Assembly (NCBI GenBank): GCA_017427885.1
Contig: JAFRRW010000001.1
Coordinates: 1-64,000 of the forward strand
DNA: 64,000 nucleotides
Direction of reading: 5' to 3'
Origin: Bacteroidales bacterium
Lineage (GTDB): Bacteria > Bacteroidota > Bacteroidia > Bacteroidales > UBA932
Made by a program: the position numbers and the translations under genes. The notes under the pieces were generated by a model that was not told the origin of the DNA, did not search any database, and saw nothing but the letters and a program-made list of their open reading frames with translations. How positions within the stretch are numbered: position 1 is the first letter of the stretch; every line of letters starts with the position of its first letter. Shown one piece after another: positions 35,815 to 44,009 of this stretch.

Positions 35815-36348
35815 ATGAAAAACCGCAAACTTCTCAGCATAGAGCTCGGCCGCATCTCTCCGGAGCAGTACAAGACAAGGGAACCCTCAGGTCTTGTCCT
35901 CGTCCTGGACAATGTCAGAAGCGCCCATAACGTGGGTTCGGCCTTCCGTTCCGGAGACGCCTTCGGGGTGGACAGGATCTTCCTCTGCGGCATAACAGCC
36001 GTCCCTCCCTCGGCCGAAATCCACAAGTCGGCCCTCGGAGCCGAGGACAGCGTCCCCTGGGAGCGTTGCGAATCAGCCCTGGAAGCGGTCGGGAGACTGA
36101 AAGAGGATGGTTACACCGTGGTCAGCGTGGAGCAGACCGTACAGTCCGTCAGGCTGGACTCCTTCACACCGGAAAAGGGGAAGAAATACGCCCTCGTCTT
36201 CGGAAATGAAGTCGAAGGCATCGGCCAGGACGTGGTCGATGCCTCCGATATCTCCCTGGAAGTGCCCCAGCAGGGAATCAAGCATTCCCTAAACGTCTCC
36301 GTCTGCATCGGAGTCATCCTCTGGCACTTCAGGTATCTTCTGGGTTAA
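35815..36348 (+). CDS. TrmH/SpoU-family RNA 2'-O-methyltransferase (single domain)
   Basis: The 177-residue protein is a SPOUT-fold methyltransferase that uses S-adenosylmethionine on tRNA or rRNA ribose. The three family motifs are present: LDNVRSAHNVGSAFRSGDA (about 34-52), LVFGNEVEGIGQDV (about 130) and QQGIKHSLNVSVCIGV (about 152-167). It has no extra RNA-binding domain, unlike the second family member at 62673. The target base cannot be told from sequence. The chosen ATG lies just after a -7 box. The stop codon forms the first bases of the long inverted repeat at 36346-36463. Confidence 0.92.
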   Translation: MKNRKLLSIELGRISPEQYKTREPSGLVLVLDNVRSAHNVGSAFRSGDAFGVDRIFLCGITAVPPSAEIHKSALGAEDSVPWERCESALEAVGRLKEDGYTVVSVEQTVQSVRLDSFTPEKGKKYALVFGNEVEGIGQDVVDASDISLEVPQQGIKHSLNVSVCIGVILWHFRYLLG

Positions 36349-36463
36349 AAACATTTCGGTACTTTTTCAGATGACGCCGCTTCGCGGCCCCTCTCCAAGG
36401 GGCCCCTCCCTCTCATCTTGCCGAGGGTGGCAGAGTCACTGAAACAGTACCGGAATGTTTTTA
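36346..36463. repeat. 118-bp inverted-repeat element between convergent genes
   Basis: The arms 36346-36370 and 36439-36463 are inverted repeats of 25 bases with 23 matches; one mismatch would be a G-U pair in RNA. The 68-base centre has nested hairpins: GCCGC-TTC-GCGGC and CCCCT-CTCC-AAGGGG. Each arm holds the TAA stop of the adjacent convergent gene, and T5 runs occur at both outer ends, so it can serve as a bidirectional terminator. The size and nesting also suggest a mobile palindromic element. Its core does not align with the repeat family at 55985 and 63522. Confidence 0.75.
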
Positions 36464-39400
36464 GTTGGCTACCGGACGGATCAGGAAATTGAACTCGCGG
36501 GCCTCGGGATGGACGAGATAAGGCTCGAGGGGCTTCGTTCCCCAGGAGATTATTCCTCCGACTCCGGCCTGGACAAGTTCAAAACAGACATAGGTGGTTC
36601 CGTTCCTCCTGTCGCCTTCGTGGGCCTTGGCCCTGAGTTCCGGGGAATGCTGGGATTCTCCGTACACCTCGTTGCGGGTCTTCCTCTTCGCATCGCCTCC
36701 GAGCGCGGCGCAGTCGAGATCCTCGATGCTGAACGGCAGCGCGGACGCACTGAATTCCTTCGAAGATATGCTCAGGCCTATTCCGCTGTCATCCAGGAGT
36801 TTCAGCCACCTCATACCGGTATGGGTACCGGATTCCTGAGTACGGACATAGCCGTAGTGGTACTGGTCGTTCACGCTCTGGACATAATGTCCGAGAAGGG
36901 CTGCGGAGTTGCGGTCGGAATAGTTCTCCCAAGGGCCCTTTCCGAAGAAATCGAGGGTGGAGAACCTTCCGGGCATCGCGAACCTCATTCCGTAACGGAA
37001 CATGTCGGGAGCCTCGGAAAGCCCGCCGGCGTCGCTCATCGTCTCGGTGCAGCAGAGCGCGCCGTCCGCGTGGACCCTGTATTCCAGTTTCAAGCCGGCC
37101 ACGCCTCCGATCGGTTCATAGACGACGGTCAGGAGATATCCCTCCTCGTTCTGTGAGACATCGAACGACCTCACCTTGAACTCGGGCTTCCTCCACATTC
37201 CATAGAGCAGGTGCATCCTGGCTCCAAGGTCGTTCTCGGTGACGGCCCTGTTGAAATTAGGCATAAGAGGGGCCGCCATCGTCTCCACGCCCGCGACCTT
37301 GTAGCTGACAAGGGCTCCGGAAACCTTGTCGAAGCGGGCGCTCCAGGGGAATACGCGGTCACCGGTCGTGCCGGGTTTGGAGAAGGTACCGGAGAATTCG
37401 GCAGCAGCCGAATCATAGGCGGGAAGTCCGTCAGGAAGGCAGCCGCAGCAAACCTTGCAGCAATCCTCATCTCCAAGCAGTATCTGGTCATAGGAGACCT
37501 CGGATCCGGCAGGGAGAAGGCCGTCTGCCTCCTTAAGCAGATAGCGGACGTTAAGGCAGGCAATGCCCTTCTCAGCATATTCGGCGGCCTCATCGGGCTT
37601 CAACAGGGTAAGTGTTGCGGTCTCACCGGGACCGGCCCCGATATTCTCCACGACGCCTTCCCTGACCTTGCAACCTCCGACTTCGACGTCCCACACCATC
37701 CTGTACCTGTCGAGGGGAATGAAGAAGTTTTCGTTGTAAACCTTCACGCCGCCCTTGTCATCTGCCGCACAGGTGTGGATGCTGCGATACTGGTAACGGA
37801 CCTCGTAGGCGTGGGGATGGAGGCTGCGGTCTGCGGCGATGACGCCGTTGCAGTTGAAGGAACCGTCGGAAGGGTCGTAATCGTTCCAGTCCCCTCCGAA
37901 AGCGAATATATGGTCAGCTCCGGGAATGGAAACCTCCTTGTAGAGGGCCTGGTCCACGAAATCCCAGATGAAGCCTCCCTGATAGGAAGGATACTTGCGG
38001 ACAAGGTCCCAATACTCCTTGAAATTGCCTATGGAATTGCCCATCGCGTGGGCGTACTCGCACTGGATGAGAGGTTTTGACGGATTGCCGTTCAGATACT
38101 TCTCGCAGGCGTCGGGACTGTCGTACATCGGGCAGTAGATATCCGTATTGCGGTCGCGGAGAGCACGTTCGTACTGAACGGGACGGGAAGGGTCGAAAGC
38201 CTTGATCGCATCATAGCAATCAAGGAAGTTCTGGCCGTTCCCGGCCTCGTTGCCCATACTCCAGATTATCACGCTGGGATGGTTGAAATCCCTGTGCACC
38301 ATCCTCATGTCACGGGCGATATGGGCGTCGTGGTAGGCGGGGTCCTTGGCAAGGGTCTTCTCGCCGTATCCCATTCCGTGGGACTCGATGTTACCCTCGT
38401 CTACAACATAGATTCCGAAGCGGTCGCAGAGGGCGAGCCAGCAGGGGTCGTCGGGATAGTGGCAGGTACGCACCGCATTGACGTTCAATTCCTTCATTAT
38501 CCTGATATCCCTTATCATATCCTCCTCGGTCACGTCATATCCGCGGTAAGGGTTCATCTCGTGGCGGTCCACTCCCTTGATAAGTACGGGCTTCCCGTTC
38601 ACCAGCAACTGGGCGTCCCTGACCTCCACCGTCCTGAATCCGAAAAGGGTAGTGGCCGTCTCGGCTACCTCCTTACCCTTCCTGGCCACGACGGTAAGTT
38701 CATACAGGGCGGGACTCTCGGCGCTCCAGAGGTCGGGGGAAGGCACACTGAGGGAAGCCTCCACCTTTCCTCCCTTCACCGGGAAAGTCTCCGACACCAG
38801 GGCCGCCTCTCCCGGCTTGGAAACCGAGATGTCCAGAGAGGTGATTCCTTTGGTAAGTTCCACATCGACATCGGCCTTCCCGTCCATTCCGGCGATAACA
38901 CGGACATCCTCTATCCTCTCCGGCTCCCTGGAATAGACATAAACCCCTCGGGAGATTCCCGCGAAGCGGTTGAAATCCTGGTCCTCGAGGTAGGTCCCGT
39001 CGCACCAGCGGAAGATTTCCAGGGCGATGAGGTTATCCCCTGCCTTGACGAATTTCGTGATGTCGAAACGGGCCTCCAGCTTGCTGTCCTGGCTGTATCC
39101 TACCTCCTTCCCGTTCACCCACACCCTCACGTTGGAGGTGGCGGATCCGATGCAGAGGCAGACCTGCTTGCCTTTCCATTCCGAAGGTACCGTGAACTTG
39201 CGGCGATACTGGCCTACATAGTTGTTCTCGGTTGCCGGATATGGAGGATTGTTCTTGTAATGGCCCCTCCAGGGATAGCCGATGTTGAGGTACATCGGTT
39301 CCCCGAAGCCGTTGAGTTCCCACATTCCGGGAACCGGCATCGAATCCCAGGACGAATCGTCAAGGGAAACGGCCTCGAAACCCTTCAGGCGGCCTTCGAT

Positions 39401-39598
39401 GGTGGGATTCCAATGGAATTTCCAGACTCCGTTCAGGGAAACGGTATTCTGCTCCTTCACGGTGAAACCGGACCTCATCGGCATACGGTTCCTCTCGAAG
39501 ACGGCGGGATTCTGCCAGTCCTCGACCGCAGGGCCCTTCGCCTGAAGTGAAAGGGACGCGAGCACCGTGGCGATGGCAAGCAAGGATAATTTTTTCAT
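36461..39598 (-). CDS. Secreted beta-galactosidase (GH2, LacZ type)
   Basis: The 1045-residue enzyme hydrolyses terminal beta-galactosides. A Sec signal (MKKLSLLAIATVLASLSLQA) exports it. The order is the sugar-binding jelly roll (RVWVNGKEVGYSQDSK), an Ig-like domain, the TIM barrel with acid/base IWSMGNEAGNG (Glu451) and nucleophile LIQCEYAHAMGNS (Glu514), a second Ig-like domain, and a C-terminal Bgal_small_N domain. A cysteine cluster CCKVCCGC (713-720) in the linker before the last domain is unusual for the family. It starts 12 bases after the batD-batE gene and may share its transcript. The inverted repeat at its 3' end probably terminates it. Confidence 0.96.
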   Translation of the reverse strand: MKKLSLLAIATVLASLSLQAKGPAVEDWQNPAVFERNRMPMRSGFTVKEQNTVSLNGVWKFHWNPTIEGRLKGFEAVSLDDSSWDSMPVPGMWELNGFGEPMYLNIGYPWRGHYKNNPPYPATENNYVGQYRRKFTVPSEWKGKQVCLCIGSATSNVRVWVNGKEVGYSQDSKLEARFDITKFVKAGDNLIALEIFRWCDGTYLEDQDFNRFAGISRGVYVYSREPERIEDVRVIAGMDGKADVDVELTKGITSLDISVSKPGEAALVSETFPVKGGKVEASLSVPSPDLWSAESPALYELTVVARKGKEVAETATTLFGFRTVEVRDAQLLVNGKPVLIKGVDRHEMNPYRGYDVTEEDMIRDIRIMKELNVNAVRTCHYPDDPCWLALCDRFGIYVVDEGNIESHGMGYGEKTLAKDPAYHDAHIARDMRMVHRDFNHPSVIIWSMGNEAGNGQNFLDCYDAIKAFDPSRPVQYERALRDRNTDIYCPMYDSPDACEKYLNGNPSKPLIQCEYAHAMGNSIGNFKEYWDLVRKYPSYQGGFIWDFVDQALYKEVSIPGADHIFAFGGDWNDYDPSDGSFNCNGVIAADRSLHPHAYEVRYQYRSIHTCAADDKGGVKVYNENFFIPLDRYRMVWDVEVGGCKVREGVVENIGAGPGETATLTLLKPDEAAEYAEKGIACLNVRYLLKEADGLLPAGSEVSYDQILLGDEDCCKVCCGCLPDGLPAYDSAAAEFSGTFSKPGTTGDRVFPWSARFDKVSGALVSYKVAGVETMAAPLMPNFNRAVTENDLGARMHLLYGMWRKPEFKVRSFDVSQNEEGYLLTVVYEPIGGVAGLKLEYRVHADGALCCTETMSDAGGLSEAPDMFRYGMRFAMPGRFSTLDFFGKGPWENYSDRNSAALLGHYVQSVNDQYHYGYVRTQESGTHTGMRWLKLLDDSGIGLSISSKEFSASALPFSIEDLDCAALGGDAKRKTRNEVYGESQHSPELRAKAHEGDRRNGTTYVCFELVQAGVGGIISWGTKPLEPYLVHPEAREFNFLIRPVAN

Positions 39599-39610
39599 GA
39601 TATGAAGATT

Positions 39611-42244
39611 TTATATGATTTCAAGATCGGTGTCGAGGACCCAGCCCTGGCGGCCGTCGGCAAGTTCTATGTTCTTCCAGGATCCCACCTCGTCAAGTAT
39701 CTTGACCTTGGTACCCTCGTGGAGTATGAAAAGGTCCTTCGCGGAGCCCTCCGAAGGGGAACTCTTCACGGAAATGACCGGAGTCACCACTATGGCGCCG
39801 TCCGCTTTCTTATAGGAAGACTTCTGCCACCCGGAGAAACCAAGGGAGGCAAGGGCGAGAAGCAGGGCGGCGATGGCCCCGTAGAATCCGGTCCTCCTGA
39901 GTCCCCTCGAACCGGAGAGGAGATAGAGAAGGGCGAGGGCGAAGGCAAGGGCGAGGAAAAGGAGGAAAAGGGCTGCCCAGGCGTCGGAGTCCAGCAACCA
40001 ACTGACCTTCCGGGCCCATGTCACCAGGATGAATTCGGGCACGGGTTCGATCCTGTCCTGGACGAAGCCGGAGGCGAAGTCGAGGTTGAACCTGGCGTCC
40101 TTGGAGGAAGGATCCAGCTTGAGGGCCTTTTCATAATAGAGGATGGCCTTGGAGTAATTCTCCTGGCGGAACCAGGCGTTGCCGAGATTGTAATATACCG
40201 AAGGAGATTCCAAGGAGGCATCGGATATTCCTTCCCAGGCCTTCACCGCATCGGCCCAGCGGCCGTCGTTGTAGGCCTGTACGCCTGCCGCCCAGAGGGA
40301 ATCGGCCGGCGAGGCCGCCCGGGAGGCAACTCCCGGAAGCAGAAGGAGAAGTATGGCTGCCAATGCGGCCCCGGATATCTTTTTCCTTGATTTCATGCTG
40401 GAATCTATTGCGGAGATGACGCTCAGCGCCTCGTCATAATGCTGCTGCATCGCGTCGTGGCCGGCGTCGGGAGAATAGCGGGCGAACTCGCAGGCTTCGA
40501 GAAGGGCGCTGAACCTGTCCACGAGGGTACCGTCCACTCCGGCTTCCGAGAGGGAAGACTTGATGTTCTCCGTGCTCATATCGGACATCTCCATCGACAT
40601 CTTGTCGGAGATGAATCCCGTGAGGGCCTTGTGGAGTTCCTCGTAAAATGCCGTGTAAAGGTTCTTTCCGAGATAGTCGCCGGCGGAGGCCAGTCTCCTG
40701 CGCGCCATCTTGACCGCCTTCCTGTTCCTCGTACCCGCCACGTCGGCCCTCCTGGCAGCCATCTTCCGGAAAGCAAGGAAGAAGGCCGCAGCGGCAGCGG
40801 CGATGAGGGCGAGAAGGGCCCAGAACCCTCCCGAGCCAAGGAAGAAGGAACCCTTGGAGGAGAAGGCAGGTGTCTTCGTGGAGATGAACCGGATGTCGCT
40901 TCCGACATTACGGACGTCCTTGCCCCTGACCGGAGGCAGGACTCCGGGGGAGGAAGGCACGGCGTCGGTCTCAGCTCCCTTGGCCACCTGGATCCGCAGC
41001 GGCTGTGTCGATACTGTGACATATTTGCCGCCGCCAACGTCGTAGTAGGAATACGGGATGGATTCTATCGTGAAGTCCCCTGCGCTGCGGGGGATGAAGG
41101 GAAATTCGAAAGTCTTTGAACCTGAAGTGCCTCCGGGACCGGGATTCTCCGTGGTCTTTACGTCATAGACGTCGAAGTCGGGAGGGAAGGGAACCTTCGG
41201 GGGTTCCAGCAGGGATACGTTCCCCTTGCCGGACACGGTGATGACCAGGGAGGCTGCCTCGTGGGTGGAGAGGGCGTTCCTGGTCAGGGAGGCGGAGATG
41301 TCGTATTTGCCCACGCCTCCTCCGAAAGAAGCGGGGGCCCCGGGAGGAAGCGCGGAGACACGGACGGTAGCTCCGGGAGAGACAACCCTCTTTCGGACAG
41401 TCTGGTAGTCGTCCTGGAAGAAACTGTCGAAGATGCTGTTGGACGAGCCGTGGGAAACCCTGACATTCACCAGGCAGACGAGTTCGGCCGGCTCGATGGT
41501 CAGGTTCCCGGCCTGCTGGGGTATCAGTACCCAGCTGCGCAGGACCGCTGCGTCGTAAATCTTGTCGTCAAGCGACTCCCTGTGGAACTCCACGTTGGTG
41601 GGAGCCTGGAGTTCCTGGCTCCAGAATCCGTTGAAAGTAGGGAGTTTGGCTTTCTCCAGGCCGACGATGCTCACCCTCTTGTACAGTTTCAGGGTGGCGT
41701 TTACGGGCTCGCCGATCACGGCGGAGGTCTTGCTGAGGGAGAACCTGAGGAAAACGTCGTTGTCTGCCACCTTGCCGGTAACGGCAGTGGAGTTGTCGGC
41801 GGATCCGCCCTGATTGGAGGAGCCTCCGGAAGAAGGAGCGGGAGCCTGGGAAGAGGAAGGAGCGTCCGTGACAACCTCAATGGAAGGAGTGCCCGAGACT
41901 ATGGTGTTCCCGTCAACCTTGGCACTTGCACGGGAAATGGTGAACGTGCCGGTTTTCTTGGGAAGGAGTATATAGGTGAAAGTCACCTGCGAACTCTTGG
42001 TGGTCTTGCCGTTGATCATCCTGATGCTTGTGGAAGATCCTTTCTGGGGGCCCCAGACGACCTGGAAATCGTCACCGGCGTTCCATTCGAATCCTTCCGG
42101 AGAACTGTCCCCCTCTATCACGAACGTGAGATTGAACTGTTCGTTCACTCCCACCACGTTGGGGACGTCCACCTTGATGGCATTCTGCGCGAACGAGACC
42201 ATCGCACAGAGGAGGAATGCCAACGATATCTGTAACTTTCTCAT
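39611..42244 (-). CDS. batD: BatD-BatE fusion protein
   Basis: The 877-residue envelope protein of the Bat operon appears to join BatD and BatE, usually separate genes. Residues 1-19 are a Sec signal, followed by BatD-type beta domains (KVDVPNVVGVNEQFNLTFVIEG onward, to about 440), a membrane segment near 465-487 and a cytoplasmic region to about 615. A Met617 then begins a second signal-like stretch (MKSRKKISGAALAAILLLLL), followed by TPRs (about 655-715: YYNLGNAWFRQENYSKAILY), two membrane segments (about 755-802) and an SH3-like domain with RQGWVLD at the end, matching BatE. Internal initiation at Met617 could also yield free BatE. Bat proteins are linked to aerotolerance and stress survival in Bacteroides. 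Confidence 0.88.
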   Translation of the reverse strand: MRKLQISLAFLLCAMVSFAQNAIKVDVPNVVGVNEQFNLTFVIEGDSSPEGFEWNAGDDFQVVWGPQKGSSTSIRMINGKTTKSSQVTFTYILLPKKTGTFTISRASAKVDGNTIVSGTPSIEVVTDAPSSSQAPAPSSGGSSNQGGSADNSTAVTGKVADNDVFLRFSLSKTSAVIGEPVNATLKLYKRVSIVGLEKAKLPTFNGFWSQELQAPTNVEFHRESLDDKIYDAAVLRSWVLIPQQAGNLTIEPAELVCLVNVRVSHGSSNSIFDSFFQDDYQTVRKRVVSPGATVRVSALPPGAPASFGGGVGKYDISASLTRNALSTHEAASLVITVSGKGNVSLLEPPKVPFPPDFDVYDVKTTENPGPGGTSGSKTFEFPFIPRSAGDFTIESIPYSYYDVGGGKYVTVSTQPLRIQVAKGAETDAVPSSPGVLPPVRGKDVRNVGSDIRFISTKTPAFSSKGSFFLGSGGFWALLALIAAAAAAFFLAFRKMAARRADVAGTRNRKAVKMARRRLASAGDYLGKNLYTAFYEELHKALTGFISDKMSMEMSDMSTENIKSSLSEAGVDGTLVDRFSALLEACEFARYSPDAGHDAMQQHYDEALSVISAIDSSMKSRKKISGAALAAILLLLLPGVASRAASPADSLWAAGVQAYNDGRWADAVKAWEGISDASLESPSVYYNLGNAWFRQENYSKAILYYEKALKLDPSSKDARFNLDFASGFVQDRIEPVPEFILVTWARKVSWLLDSDAWAALFLLFLALAFALALLYLLSGSRGLRRTGFYGAIAALLLALASLGFSGWQKSSYKKADGAIVVTPVISVKSSPSEGSAKDLFILHEGTKVKILDEVGSWKNIELADGRQGWVLDTDLEII

Positions 42245-42254
42245 AATCCTTCTT

Positions 42255-43001
42255 CTACCAATTCTTTTCCGTTTGCCTGGACTTCATCGCCTCCGCCTTT
42301 TCCCTGTTCACCTTGTCCTGGGTCTGTTTCTCCCTAGCCTGTATGGCGCGGAGCATCTGCTGGGCCTGCTGGGGAGAAATATTCTCCTGGTTGTCCTGGC
42401 CGCTGTCCTGATTCCGGTCTTGATCCTGGTTCTGCTGATCCTGGTTCTGGTTCTGGTCCTGCTGATCCTGGTTCTGCTGGTTTTGGTTTTGATCCTGGTT
42501 CTGATTCTGCTGATTCTGGTCCTGGTTCTGATTCTGCTGACCGCCGTCTCCGCCCCCACCTTCCTGGTTGTCGAGCATCATCTTGGCATAGGCGTAATTC
42601 TCCTTCGCATCAAGGTCTCCCGGGTTCAGCAACAGGGATTTCTTGAAGGCGTCCACCGCGGCGCGCCAGTCCTTCTGCTTGCAAGCCGCGTCTCCCCTGT
42701 TGTAGAATGCCGCGGGAGCGTGTGGGGTGAGGACCACCGATTTCGATATGGTGTCGAGGGCGGCCGCGGCCTCACCGTAGTTATCCTGGCGGTAGAGGGC
42801 GCTCGCCAGGTCGTAGTTCGCCGCCACCGAGGTGGAATCCTTCACCAGGCCCTTCCTGTATTCTATCTCCGCCTCCTTCCACTTTCCTTTGCGGAACTTC
42901 CGGTTGCCCGAACGCACGTCGTGCCTGTCGGCCTGGGCCGACGCCGACACCGCGAAGACGGCAAGAAGGAAAAACACCGATATGTATCTGTATGGTCTCA
43001 T
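42255..43001 (-). CDS. batC: BatC-type TPR protein with Asn/Gln/Asp-rich tail
   Basis: The 248-residue exported protein has a Sec signal (to about residue 22, SASAQ) and about three TPR units (about 28-140) including NYDLASALYRQDNYGEAAAAL and AAFYNRGDAACKQKDWRAAVDAFKK without break. A linker of almost only Asn, Gln and Asp (155-207) follows, then a charged helix QAQQMLRAIQAREKQTQDKV. BatC is a periplasmic TPR partner of the membrane VWA proteins BatA and BatB. It lies between batB (6-base gap) and batD-batE (10-base gap). The tail is repetitive at DNA level and may vary in length among strains. Confidence 0.88.
   Translation of the reverse strand: MRPYRYISVFFLLAVFAVSASAQADRHDVRSGNRKFRKGKWKEAEIEYRKGLVKDSTSVAANYDLASALYRQDNYGEAAAALDTISKSVVLTPHAPAAFYNRGDAACKQKDWRAAVDAFKKSLLLNPGDLDAKENYAYAKMMLDNQEGGGGDGGQQNQNQDQNQQNQNQDQNQNQQNQDQQDQNQNQDQQNQDQDRNQDSGQDNQENISPQQAQQMLRAIQAREKQTQDKVNREKAEAMKSRQTEKNW
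42381..42539 (-). repeat. Low-complexity coding repeat in batC
   Basis: About 53 codons alternate Asn, Gln and Asp in short CAGAAC- and GATCAG-type units. Such a tract is prone to slippage in steps that keep the frame. Confidence 0.8.
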
Positions 43002-43007
43002 CTGAAT

Positions 43008-44009
43008 TTAATCAAATATATGTCTCAGGGCCTTTCTCTCCCCTATCAGCATCTCGATAACCAGAAGCACCAGGGCGATGGCGAAGAAATACATGAACTG
43101 CTCGTCATATTCCTCGAACACCACGGAGTTGAACTCCTCGTCCTGCAGCTTCCGGATCTCGTCCACGATCGGATTGAGGCCGAATTCCTCGTTGCCGGCG
43201 TGTACGTACGCTCCTCCTCCGGCGGCCGCCACTGCCTTCAGGGCATCCTCGTCCAGTTTGGTCACCACTATGTTGCCTTCCTTGTCCTTCAACAGGGAAC
43301 CGTTCAGGGGAATCGGCTGACCCTGTGCCGAGCCTACGCCGATCGTGAACACCTTGATCCCTATCTCGGCTGCCTGACGGGCCGCGGCCTCGGCGTCGTC
43401 CTCGTGGTTCTCCCCGTCGGAAATCACGATGATAGCCCTGCTGTTCTCGCTCTGGACGCTGAAACTCTTTATGGCCGTTAAAATGGCGTCGCCTATCGCC
43501 GTTCCCTGCACAGGAACGGAACCGGTGGACACCGAGCCCAGGAACATCTTCGCAGAGACATAGTCGGTGGTGATGGGGAGCTGGACGAAAGACTTCCCGG
43601 CGAAGATCACGAGGCCTATCCTGTCGTCCTTGAGACGGTCGGAAAGCCTGGAAATCGCGAGTTTCGCCCTTTCCAGGCGGTTGGGGCTGTAGTCCTGCGC
43701 CAGCATCGAGTTGGACACGTCGAGGCAGACCATTATCTCAGCTCCCCTGGCCTTGTGTTCTTTCAGGGTGGCTCCCATCTGCGGCCTGGCAAGGCCTATT
43801 ACGAAGAATATGAAGGCAAGGGTGAAAAGCACGACGCGGACCCAACCCTTAGCGCCCGAATACGAAGGCATCAGAGCCTCGGTGAACGGAGACTCGCCGA
43901 AACGTCCGGCCCTCCTTCTGCGCTCTCCCCTCATGATGACATAGGCCACCAGGAAAAGGGGTGCCAGCAGGAGCAGGGCCAGGAACTTGTATTGAGCGAA
44001 TATTATCAC
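43008..44009 (-). CDS. batB: BatB, VWA-domain membrane protein
   Basis: The 333-residue inner-membrane protein has membrane segments at about 7-26 and 58-75, a von Willebrand A domain with a full MIDAS start DVSNSM (Asp97, Ser99, Ser101), a later DGENHEDD loop, and a C-terminal membrane segment (about 307-323). It probably binds a metal and a partner protein through the VWA face. The start is a GTG that overlaps the batA stop (GTGA). It is part of the moxR-DUF58-bat operon of Bacteroidota. Confidence 0.94.
   Translation of the reverse strand: MIIFAQYKFLALLLLAPLFLVAYVIMRGERRRRAGRFGESPFTEALMPSYSGAKGWVRVVLFTLAFIFFVIGLARPQMGATLKEHKARGAEIMVCLDVSNSMLAQDYSPNRLERAKLAISRLSDRLKDDRIGLVIFAGKSFVQLPITTDYVSAKMFLGSVSTGSVPVQGTAIGDAILTAIKSFSVQSENSRAIIVISDGENHEDDAEAAARQAAEIGIKVFTIGVGSAQGQPIPLNGSLLKDKEGNIVVTKLDEDALKAVAAAGGGAYVHAGNEEFGLNPIVDEIRKLQDEEFNSVVFEEYDEQFMYFFAIALVLLVIEMLIGERKALRHIFD

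Noticed and set aside
36346-36463. Third copy of the palindrome family found at 55985 and 63522
   Set aside because: Only the short CGGTAC in the arms is shared; the centre lacks GCGAGCATT and GCGAGC in either orientation.
41976-43481. A 501-codon open frame on the plus strand across batD, batC and batB
   Set aside because: Its Leu/Val/Ile-rich centre is the complement of the Asn/Gln/Asp tract of batC, and it crosses three genes with strong motifs on the other strand.
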